8,499 nt of DNA from Promethearchaeota archaeon. GTDB lineage: Archaea > Asgardarchaeota > Lokiarchaeia > Sigynarchaeales > SOKP01. The notes beneath the pieces were generated by a model. It worked only from the letters and a program-made list of their open reading frames with translations, was not told the DNA's origin and searched no databases. The stretch covers positions 1 to 8,499 of the forward strand of contig JAHPYY010000095.1 in NCBI GenBank assembly GCA_019058515.1. Reading direction: 5' to 3'. This document shows, piece after piece, positions 1 through 5,546 of the stretch. The stretch's first letter is position 1. Each line of letters opens with the position of its first letter. Both the position numbers and the translations under genes were made by a program.

Positions 1-111
1 AAATTTCTTCTCTTCGGCTTGGTCGTTCCATTCACCGTTAAAGACGCATGCTCCATAACAATCCTTAGAACAAACCCCATACCGAGTTGTAATTGTATTT
101 TCTTCGTTCAA
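1..111 (-). CDS. Molybdopterin-dependent oxidoreductase, N-terminal fragment
   Basis: The reverse strand reads an open frame of 37 codons that runs off the left edge. It begins at a TTG (111-109); an in-frame TAA lies at 141-139 and no ATG or GTG lies between them, so TTG is the likely start. The protein carries RYGVCSKDCYGACVF at residues 10-24, with cysteines 14, 18 and 22. This is the C-x3-C-x3-C start of the [4Fe-4S] domain that opens many bis-MGD molybdenum/tungsten oxidoreductases (formate dehydrogenase, thiosulfate/polysulfide reductase and relatives); the fourth cysteine would lie beyond the edge. No twin-arginine signal is visible before the cysteines, which suggests a cytoplasmic enzyme if the TTG start is right. 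The substrate cannot be told from so short a piece. The gene is divergent from argH and has no evident link to arginine synthesis. Confidence 0.72.
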   Translation of the reverse strand, partial: MNEENTITTRYGVCSKDCYGACVFNGEWNDQAEEKKF

Positions 112-247
112 TCTGGTAAAACCCGTATAAATTTGATTTTAAAATACCTATATTCATAAATCATGTTATCATATCATTAGATCCTTAAAAATTAATGCGT
201 TGTAAAACTAATATATTAATAATTAAATTGGAAAGAATGTAATTTAA
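112..247. promoter_or_regulatory. Divergent promoter region (oxidoreductase / argH)
   Basis: This AT-rich spacer separates two divergent genes. For argH, the palindrome TAATATATTA at 209-218 is the best TATA-like box; a start of transcription about 25 bases downstream would fall near 240, giving a very short or no leader. A weak purine stretch GGAAAGA (230-236) lies 11 bases before the argH ATG. For the minus-strand gene, TTTTAAAA (137-144 in + coordinates) lies about 30 bases upstream of its TTG. ATCAT occurs three times at 160-164, 168-172 and 173-177 and could be part of an operator. All of this is by eye. Confidence 0.4.
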
Positions 248-1732
248 ATGGGAAATAATTTATATAGAACTAGAATCAATACCCCTCTTACCAATGATTC
301 GCTTAGGTTTCTCTCGTCTTTGAACGACGATTTATGGATTATTGAGGAAGATATAATTGGAACACAAGTCCATGATGTTATGCTATTCGAACAAAAAGTC
401 CTAAATAGCGAAGAGATCTACAAAATTTTAACTGCATTGGAAAAAATAAAGAATGATGTGCAGAAAAACCATTTAGAATTAAAAGGAAATTTTGAAGATA
501 TACACCCTTTTATAGAAAACAAGGTTATTGATGAAATTGGAATTGAGATAGGGGGAAAAATTCATACTGGTAGATCACGAAATGATCAAGTTTCGGTTGA
601 TTTAAGATTAAAGATAAGAAAGGAATTAAATAACCTATCAAAATTGTTATTAGGGTTTATCGAAATATTACTAAAATTATCTAAAAATAATGTAAATTCT
701 TATCTCCCCTTGTATACTCACATACAAGCAGGCCAATTAGGAGTATTTTCTCATTATATTAACAATTATATTGCTCAAATTTTAAGATCTCTAGAGAGAA
801 TTGACGAAATATATAGAAGAGTCAATAAAAATCCACTTGGAGCGTGCGCAATAGGAGGAACCTCCATTAAAATCAATAGATCAAGAACATCAGAATTATT
901 GGGTTTTGATGGATTAGTGTACAATTCTATTGACGCAACGAGTTCGAGAGATTATATTTACGAAACTCTAACGAGTTTATCTCTGCTAGCTGTTCAATTT
1001 TCGAGAATGGCAGAAGACTTGATAATTTGGTCCACCAATGAATTTGGATTTATAGAAATAGCTGAGGAATTTTGTTCTGTGTCAAGTGTTATGCCCCAAA
1101 AGAAAAATCCAGACACTATTGAATTAATACGTAGTAAATGTTCAAAAGTCATTTCAAACCTATTCAATGCTGCAATGATTATTAAAGCAATTCCTACAGG
1201 ATATTTCAGGGATTTTCAGGATTTAAAGATACCATTAAAAAACTCATTTGAAGTAATATCTTCGGTAATAAATATATTAAAGGAGATTTTCGCAACTATT
1301 ACTGTTAAGAAGGAGAAGATGAGAAAAAGTATTGAAGAAAGCTATATACTTGCGTTAGATTTAGCTGAATTATTAGTGGAAGAGTATAATATCCCTTTTA
1401 GACAATCACATAAAATTGTCGCTCTACTTATAAGTAATTTAGAGCACCCAAAAGATTTGCTAAATAAAGTTAAAATAGAGAAAAAGATGTATGAAGTAAT
1501 TGGAAAAAAGATCGAATTATCAGGAGAACATATTCAGGTGCTATTGAATCTTGATCTTTGTTTAGAAAAAAGAATTAGTCAAGGTTCTCCCTCTAAAAAG
1601 GAGATTAATCTTTATATTGAAGAAATTTTAAAATGTAAAGAATCCATAAACGATATGTTATTAAAAAGATTAGAAGGCGTACAGAACGCCAAGATTCTTA
1701 GAGAGAATCTTATTAAAAAAATCCTCTCATGA
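248..1732 (+). CDS. argH: Argininosuccinate lyase
   Basis: ArgH cleaves argininosuccinate to arginine and fumarate, the last step of arginine synthesis, as a cytoplasmic homotetramer of the fumarase/aspartase superfamily. The 494-residue protein is complete and slightly longer than the usual 450-480. Visible blocks are EDIHPFIE (83-90), HTGRSRNDQV (106-115), YTHIQ (156-160) with the catalytic-type Thr-His, NPLGACAIGGTS (195-206), LGFDGLVYNSIDATSSRD (218-235), and the signature loop SSVMPQKKNPD (279-289) holding the catalytic serine. The normally conserved glycine just before SS is valine 278. The later motif that is usually QEDK reads QDLK. The ATG at 248 is the first plausible start, with GGAAAGA 11 bases upstream. 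The gene stands apart from the other arg genes by 444 bp on the same strand and appears to have its own promoter. Confidence 0.95.
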   Translation: MGNNLYRTRINTPLTNDSLRFLSSLNDDLWIIEEDIIGTQVHDVMLFEQKVLNSEEIYKILTALEKIKNDVQKNHLELKGNFEDIHPFIENKVIDEIGIEIGGKIHTGRSRNDQVSVDLRLKIRKELNNLSKLLLGFIEILLKLSKNNVNSYLPLYTHIQAGQLGVFSHYINNYIAQILRSLERIDEIYRRVNKNPLGACAIGGTSIKINRSRTSELLGFDGLVYNSIDATSSRDYIYETLTSLSLLAVQFSRMAEDLIIWSTNEFGFIEIAEEFCSVSSVMPQKKNPDTIELIRSKCSKVISNLFNAAMIIKAIPTGYFRDFQDLKIPLKNSFEVISSVINILKEIFATITVKKEKMRKSIEESYILALDLAELLVEEYNIPFRQSHKIVALLISNLEHPKDLLNKVKIEKKMYEVIGKKIELSGEHIQVLLNLDLCLEKRISQGSPSKKEINLYIEEILKCKESINDMLLKRLEGVQNAKILRENLIKKILS

Positions 1733-1786
1733 ACAACAAATTGAAAAATTTTCAAACAAAAACATTAAATATTTATAGAGTGATTG

Positions 1787-1848
1787 AGTGATATAAAAAT
1801 AATTTAATAAACGCATTATTTTTCGAGACTCCTTTTATTTATATCACT
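1787..1848. repeat. Inverted repeat AGTGATATA/TATATCACT with nested alternative hairpin
   Basis: AGTGATATA (1787-1795) and TATATCACT (1840-1848) are perfect inverted 9-mers. Inside them AAAAATAAT (1795-1803) and ATTATTTTT (1815-1823) form a second perfect 9-bp stem with an 11-base loop. The outer pairing can extend inward (TTATT with AATAA), and in that form it competes with the inner stem. GAGTGAT is also directly repeated at 1778-1784 and 1786-1792. It lies just after argH and could be a 3' end structure of that transcript or a protein-binding site. Confidence 0.45.
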
Positions 1849-1861
1849 ATTTATAAGTACC

Positions 1862-1905
1862 TTTTTTAAGAAAAATAAGAAATTTGTCAGATTTGTTTAT
1901 TTTTT
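1862..1905 (+). terminator. T-runs downstream of argH
   Basis: Two runs of six T (1862-1867 and 1900-1905) follow the argH stop and the inverted repeat at 1787-1848. Archaeal RNA polymerase terminates at T-rich tracts with or without a hairpin, so these are reasonable argH 3' ends. They also separate argH from the promoter-like sequence at 1914-1928. Confidence 0.4.
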
Positions 1906-1913
1906 CCTAAACT

Positions 1914-1928
1914 TTATATGTTTATAAT
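1914..1928 (+). promoter_or_regulatory. TATA-like promoter for the arg leader region
   Basis: TTTATATG and TTTATAAT sit in tandem here. A start about 25 bases downstream falls near 1940-1952, roughly 20-30 bases before the small ORF at 1972. This would give an RNA carrying that ORF and possibly continuing into argJ. AT-rich context makes chance matches common, so confidence is limited. Confidence 0.4.
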
Positions 1929-1958
1929 CCTATCTAAAAATAATAATAATATTGTGTT

Positions 1959-1962
1959 GGTG
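1959..1962 (+). promoter_or_regulatory. SD-like GGTG before the leader ORF
   Basis: GGTG is complementary to the CACC of the usual archaeal 16S rRNA 3' end and lies nine bases before the TTG at 1972. It is the main support for that start. It is also one strand of the 8-bp stem closing the local RNA fold. Confidence 0.4.
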
Positions 1963-2033
1963 CTTTAAAGATTGAATCAACTTGATCCTCATAAGATTTG
2001 CGAAATTGTAAGAGTACAATTTAAGAAAGCACC
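1959..2033 (+). other. Structured RNA element overlapping the leader ORF
   Basis: GGTGCTTT (1959-1966) pairs perfectly with AAAGCACC (2026-2033). Inside lies a second perfect hairpin, AAATTGTA (2003-2010), loop AGAG, TACAATTT (2015-2022), only three bases from the closing stem. A weaker CTT/AAG pairing (1981-1983 with 1993-1995) could form a third arm. The 5' closing strand contains GGTG, the SD-like sequence for the small ORF starting at 1972, while the 3' strand lies in its codons 19-21. Folding could therefore hide the ribosome site, and translation could open the fold. It does not match any RNA family I recognise. Confidence 0.45.
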
Positions 2034-2067
2034 TAATGTTCCGAGACCGGCGCGGCGCCGTTTATAA
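1972..2067 (+). CDS. Small Arg/Pro-rich ORF, candidate arginine leader peptide
   Basis: A TTG-initiated frame of 31 codons ends at TAA 2065-2067; an in-frame TAA at 1966-1968 rules out a longer upstream form. The peptide starts MNQLDPHKICEIVRV and ends PNVPRPARRRL. Five of its 31 residues are arginine, at 14, 25, 28, 29 and 30, the last three encoded by consecutive CGG CGC CGT codons, while neighbouring genes mostly use AGA. This run explains the only strongly GC-rich patch in the gap. It sits upstream of argJBDCG behind a TATA-like promoter, overlaps hairpins, and is followed by a T-rich inverted repeat. That layout fits a leader peptide whose translation senses charged Arg-tRNA or arginine. 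Alternatives are a chance frame, a small basic protein of other function, or a gene remnant. I do not recognise a homologue. Confidence 0.42.
   Translation: MNQLDPHKICEIVRVQFKKAPNVPRPARRRL
2048..2060. repeat. GC-only odd palindrome CGGCGC-G-GCGCCG
   Basis: The 13 bases form a perfect inverted repeat around a central G, inside a 14-base run of only G and C (2047-2060), within otherwise AT-rich DNA. It coincides with codons Pro-Ala-Arg-Arg-Arg of the small ORF. As RNA it could form a short CGGC/GCCG hairpin followed by TTTATAATTATTATT, which also resembles an intrinsic terminator. Confidence 0.5.
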
Positions 2068-2074
2068 TTATTAT

Positions 2075-2125
2075 TAAAAACAAGTATTGATGTTCTTCTT
2101 TCTTTTATTATCACCCTTGTTTTTA
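2075..2125 (+). terminator. Inverted repeat with T-rich 3' arm (possible leader terminator)
   Basis: TAAAAACAAG (2075-2084) and CTTGTTTTTA (2116-2125) are perfect inverted 10-mers around a 31-base pyrimidine-rich loop, followed by TTCTTTTTAT. An outer AT-only repeat, TTATAATT (2062-2069) with AATTATAA (2144-2151), flanks them. The position, between the small ORF and argJ, suits a conditional terminator. A T-rich tract alone could also end archaeal transcripts here. Confidence 0.4.
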
Positions 2126-2129
2126 TTCT

Positions 2130-2150
2130 TTTTATAAAGATGAAATTATA
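2130..2150 (+). promoter_or_regulatory. TATA-like promoter of the argJ operon
   Basis: TTTATAAA (2131-2138) is a good TATA-like box; transcription starting about 25 bases later would begin near 2160 and give a leader of under 20 bases before the ATG at 2177. AAATTATA (2143-2150) is a second option that would make argJ leaderless. There is no SD sequence before argJ, consistent with a leaderless or near-leaderless message. If used, this promoter would bypass the upstream small ORF. Confidence 0.42.
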
Positions 2151-2176
2151 ATAAAACTATCACAAAAACTTAAAAA

Positions 2177-3418
2177 ATGGGAAATAAGACTATTGGAATA
2201 GAAAAAATCAAAGGCGGAATTACATGTTCCAGAGGATTTCACGCTACTGGAAACCATATTGGGATCAAAGAAGTCAAAAAAGACTTAGCGATCATCTATA
2301 GTGAAGTACCAGCAAAGGCTTGCGGTGTTTTTACTACAAATATGGTAAAGGCAGCTTCAATATTATGGGATCAGAACTTAATTCGGAAAAAAAAGTTAAT
2401 CCAAGCTATAATCATTAACAGTGGAAACGCAAATGCTTGTACCGGAGAAATTGGAAAAATTCATAATGAGGTTATGGCAAAAAAGTTAGCTTCTTGTTTA
2501 AACCTGGATATAAATCAAGTACTAACAGCATCTACAGGAATTATAGGGGTTCCATTACCAATTGATGTTATTATTGAGGGTATTGAAAAAACATATAAGA
2601 ATATTGGAACGACTGCTATCGATGCACATTTAGCTGCAGAAGCTATTATGACTACAGATACTAACCCTAAAGAAATTTCTTTTGAATTTAGTATCGCTGA
2701 TACAAAAGTTAGAATTGGAGGGATGGCTAAAGGTTCGGGAATGATTCATCCAAACATGGCAACAATGCTCTCATTCATCACCACAGATGTAAATATTTCG
2801 CGAGAATTGTTAAAAAAGGCATTGAATGAAAGCATTAATAAGTCTTATAACATGATTTCTGTAGATGGTGATATGAGTACAAATGATTCTGTAATAGTGT
2901 TAGCTAATGGATTGAGTAAAAATCCCGAAATTAGGAATGAAGATCGTAATTATCGTATTTTTAAACACGCCCTTCATCAAGTTAATTTATATTTGGCTAA
3001 GGAAATTATAAGAGATGGTGAAGGAGCTAGTAAAGTAATTACTGTAAATGTCAAGGGTGCTAATTCCGATAAAGATGCTAAGATATTGAGTAAATCAATA
3101 ATTAATTCTAATCTTGTGAAAACAGCATTTTTTGGGGAAGATGCTAATTGGGGAAGAATTATAGCTGCAATGGGATATTCTGGTGTAGTATTTGACCTAT
3201 CGAAAGTTTCTATAAGATTTAAAAACGGATCTTATACAGTTCTACTTATTGAAAAAGGAATTCCCCTAAAGTTTGATGAGAACATAGCTAAAGAAATTTT
3301 AAAGGAAACTGAGATTACTGTGGAAGTTTTGCTGAATGATGGGAATGGAAAGGCAACTGCGTGGGGATGTGATTTAAGTTATGATTATATAAGAATTAAT
3401 GGGCAATATCGAACATAA
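2177..3418 (+). CDS. argJ: Ornithine acetyltransferase (glutamate N-acetyltransferase)
   Basis: ArgJ moves the acetyl group from N-acetylornithine to glutamate, releasing ornithine and regenerating N-acetylglutamate; some members also use acetyl-CoA. The 413-residue length is normal. The Thr-Gly of the oxyanion hole is visible in TASTGIIG (117-124). The self-cleavage site is HPNMATMLSF (191-200), where the chain is cut between Ala195 and Thr196 and Thr196 becomes the N-terminal nucleophile of the beta chain. The C-terminus NGNGKATAWGCDLSYDYIRI, then NGQYRT, matches the family ending, so the gene is intact. It opens the operon, has no SD sequence, and is followed by argB after 13 bases. Whether it is mono- or bifunctional cannot be read from sequence; no N-acetylglutamate synthase lies in the window. 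Confidence 0.96.
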   Translation: MGNKTIGIEKIKGGITCSRGFHATGNHIGIKEVKKDLAIIYSEVPAKACGVFTTNMVKAASILWDQNLIRKKKLIQAIIINSGNANACTGEIGKIHNEVMAKKLASCLNLDINQVLTASTGIIGVPLPIDVIIEGIEKTYKNIGTTAIDAHLAAEAIMTTDTNPKEISFEFSIADTKVRIGGMAKGSGMIHPNMATMLSFITTDVNISRELLKKALNESINKSYNMISVDGDMSTNDSVIVLANGLSKNPEIRNEDRNYRIFKHALHQVNLYLAKEIIRDGEGASKVITVNVKGANSDKDAKILSKSIINSNLVKTAFFGEDANWGRIIAAMGYSGVVFDLSKVSIRFKNGSYTVLLIEKGIPLKFDENIAKEILKETEITVEVLLNDGNGKATAWGCDLSYDYIRINGQYRT

Positions 3419-3431
3419 TTAGGTTATAATC

Positions 3432-4301
3432 ATGAATGAGGAAAGTAATAAAGCAAAAATTTTGGTAGAAGCGCTCCATTACATAAAGAAATTTTATGGA
3501 AAGACTTTTGTCATAAAGTATGGAGGGAGTGCGATGAAAGATTCAACTCTTAAAAATTCATTTATAGAAGACGTTGTTTTTTTGGCATTAGTAGGTATTA
3601 ATGTAATTATTGTTCATGGGGGTGGTCCTTCAATAAATAAAATGTTAGAAAAACTAAATATCAAACCAAAATTTTCTAATGGTCTTAGAATTACAGACGA
3701 AGAAACACTTGAAGTTGTTGAAATGGTGTTAGCAGGTAAGGTTAATAAAGGAATTGTTGGAGACATTCAATCACAAGGTATTGATGCATTAGGTATATGC
3801 GGAAAAGACAGAAATTTGCTAGAGGTTAGAAGAAAAGTTATTGATGGAATAGATTTGGGATATGTTGGAGAAGTTAAGAGCGTTAACGTTAACTTCTTGA
3901 ATGAGATAATTAATGACTCCATAATTCCTGTAATTGCACCTATCGGCAAGGATAGTACAGGAAACACTTATAACATAAATGCTGACGATGTTGCGTTAGC
4001 GATTTCCAGAGAATTAAATGCTGAAAAACTCATATTTCTTACAGATATAATAGGGGTACTTAGGGATGTTAATGACGAAAGTACACTGATTTCTGAGATG
4101 AGTATTGATCAAGCTTTATCTTTTATAAATCAAGGGGTTATTTCTGACGGAATGATTCCAAAAGTAAATTCAAGTATTGATGCAATTCGAAATGGAGTCA
4201 AAATGGTTCATATAATCGATGGAAGAATTGAACACTGTATCTTACTAGAAATATTCACTCAACATGGAATAGGAACTATGTTTAGATATTGCGAAAATTA
4301 A
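3432..4301 (+). CDS. argB: Acetylglutamate kinase, arginine-sensitive type
   Basis: ArgB phosphorylates N-acetylglutamate with ATP, the committed step. The 289-residue protein is complete. It shows VIKYGGSAM (27-35) with the phosphate-binding Lys29, HGGGP (62-66), NGLRITDEET for the substrate site, YNINADDVA, and GMIPKVNSS with the ATP-site lysine. Two features mark the arginine-inhibited, hexameric subclass: an N-terminal helix of about 20 residues before the kinase core, and the C-terminal stretch EHCILLEIFTQHGIGTMF. Feedback control by arginine is therefore expected. The substrate-site sequence fits acetylglutamate, not the LysW-linked substrate of LysZ. AGGT at 3421-3424 lies seven bases before the ATG and supports this start. 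argD follows after 39 bases. Confidence 0.96.
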   Translation: MNEESNKAKILVEALHYIKKFYGKTFVIKYGGSAMKDSTLKNSFIEDVVFLALVGINVIIVHGGGPSINKMLEKLNIKPKFSNGLRITDEETLEVVEMVLAGKVNKGIVGDIQSQGIDALGICGKDRNLLEVRRKVIDGIDLGYVGEVKSVNVNFLNEIINDSIIPVIAPIGKDSTGNTYNINADDVALAISRELNAEKLIFLTDIIGVLRDVNDESTLISEMSIDQALSFINQGVISDGMIPKVNSSIDAIRNGVKMVHIIDGRIEHCILLEIFTQHGIGTMFRYCEN

Positions 4302-4340
4302 TATTATAAATAAATTAATGAAGAGAGTCGATAAAAAGGT

Positions 4341-5531
4341 ATGAATGAATGGATCGAAAGAGGAAAAGAAGTTATTATGAATACTTATAGTCAATTTCCT
4401 CTCGTATTAGAAAAAGGAAAAGGAGTATATCTTTGGGATAGTGAAGGTAAAATTTATTTAGATTTTGTATCAGGTATAGCTGTAAATGCTTTAGGTTATT
4501 GCGATAGCGATTACATTAATGGAATTTCTCTACAATTATCTAAATTGCAACATTGTTCGAATTTGTATTGGATAATTCCCTCTATTGAATTAGGAGAAAT
4601 ATTAACCCAGAATAGTTGTTTTGATAAAATTTTTTATTGTAATAGTGGCGCTGAAGCTGTGGAAGCTTCAATTAAGTTAAGTAGAAAATATGGAACAACA
4701 TTTCACGGAAAAAATTGCTATGAAATCATCACGATGAAAGGTTCTTTCCATGGAAGAACTATGGCAACTGTTACAGCTACAGGTCAAACCAAATATCAAA
4801 AAGGTTTTAGCCCATTAATACCGGGATTTTCCTATGTCGAATTTAATAATATTGACGAATTAGAAAATTCAGTTAATGAAAATACATGTGCGATAATTAT
4901 TGAACCTATCCAAGGAGAAGGGGGTATTCGTCCTTGCGATAAGGCATATTTGCAAAAAGTACGTTCTCTTTGTGATAAAAATGATGTAGTACTTGTGTTT
5001 GACGAGGTACAATGTGGATTAGGCAGAACAGGTGAGCTTTTTGCATATCAATTTTATGATGTATTACCCGATATCATTACTTTGGCTAAAGGATTGGGAG
5101 GGGGATTTCCTATTGGAGCTATGTTAGCAAATCAGAAAAAAGCTGATACTTTTCAACCGGGTGATCATGCATCAACTTTTGGTGGTAATCCCCTCGCATG
5201 TGCAGCAGGTAAAGTTGTTTTAAATAAGTTGCTTAAAGACGGAGTTCTTGAAAATGTGAAAACACAAGGAACATACTTTAAAGACAAATTATATCAATTA
5301 AAGGAAAAATATGAGATAATCTCAGATGTAAGAGGTTATGGATTGATGCTTGGTATAGAATTAAGTTGCTCTGTAAAAACTATTATTGAAAAGTGTATGG
5401 AAAAAGGGTTACTTTTATTAAACGCTGGTGAAAAAGTTATCAGATTTCTCCCACCGTTAATTGTAGCAAAAGACGAGATTGATAAGGGTTTAGAAGTATT
5501 AGATGAAGTTATACAACAGATTAAACATTAA
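4341..5531 (+). CDS. argD: Acetylornithine aminotransferase
   Basis: ArgD is a PLP-dependent class III aminotransferase converting N-acetylglutamate semialdehyde and glutamate to N-acetylornithine and 2-oxoglutarate. Length is 396 residues, normal for the family. Landmarks are NTYSQFPLVLEKGKGVYLWD (14-33), NSGAEAVEASIKLSRKY (101-117) of the cofactor phosphate site, KGSFHGRTMATV (133-144), the cofactor-binding Asp221 in VFDEVQCGLGRTG, and Lys250 in LAKGLGGGFPIGA as the Schiff-base lysine. FGGNPLACAA completes the pattern. The ATG at 4341 keeps the usual short N-terminal helix; an internal ATG at residue 13 (4377) is a less likely start. The only SD-like sequence before 4341 is GGT touching the ATG. 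Related enzymes also act on lysine-pathway or GABA substrates; the operon context favours acetylornithine. Confidence 0.94.
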   Translation: MNEWIERGKEVIMNTYSQFPLVLEKGKGVYLWDSEGKIYLDFVSGIAVNALGYCDSDYINGISLQLSKLQHCSNLYWIIPSIELGEILTQNSCFDKIFYCNSGAEAVEASIKLSRKYGTTFHGKNCYEIITMKGSFHGRTMATVTATGQTKYQKGFSPLIPGFSYVEFNNIDELENSVNENTCAIIIEPIQGEGGIRPCDKAYLQKVRSLCDKNDVVLVFDEVQCGLGRTGELFAYQFYDVLPDIITLAKGLGGGFPIGAMLANQKKADTFQPGDHASTFGGNPLACAAGKVVLNKLLKDGVLENVKTQGTYFKDKLYQLKEKYEIISDVRGYGLMLGIELSCSVKTIIEKCMEKGLLLLNAGEKVIRFLPPLIVAKDEIDKGLEVLDEVIQQIKH

Positions 5532-5546
5532 AAGATAAATACAACT

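Noticed and set aside
1729..1791. 20-codon ORF overlapping the argH stop as ATGA
   Set aside because: Low-complexity AT-rich peptide with a single arginine and no SD sequence; more likely chance.
1959..2033. tRNA gene suggested by the 8-bp closing stem and 75-base length
   Set aside because: No T-arm with a TTCRA loop, no plausible anticodon arm, and the internal hairpin has a 4-base loop on an 8-bp stem.
1950..2070. C/D or H/ACA guide RNA, or a known riboswitch
   Set aside because: No RTGATGA/CTGA boxes in the right places, no ACA after the stem, and no riboswitch core I recognise such as TPP or fluoride.
3767..3967. Minus-strand ORF inside argB; similar ones at 6419-6634, 7591-7773 and 7972-8208
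   Set aside because: All lie opposite well conserved genes and show no coherent protein features of their own.
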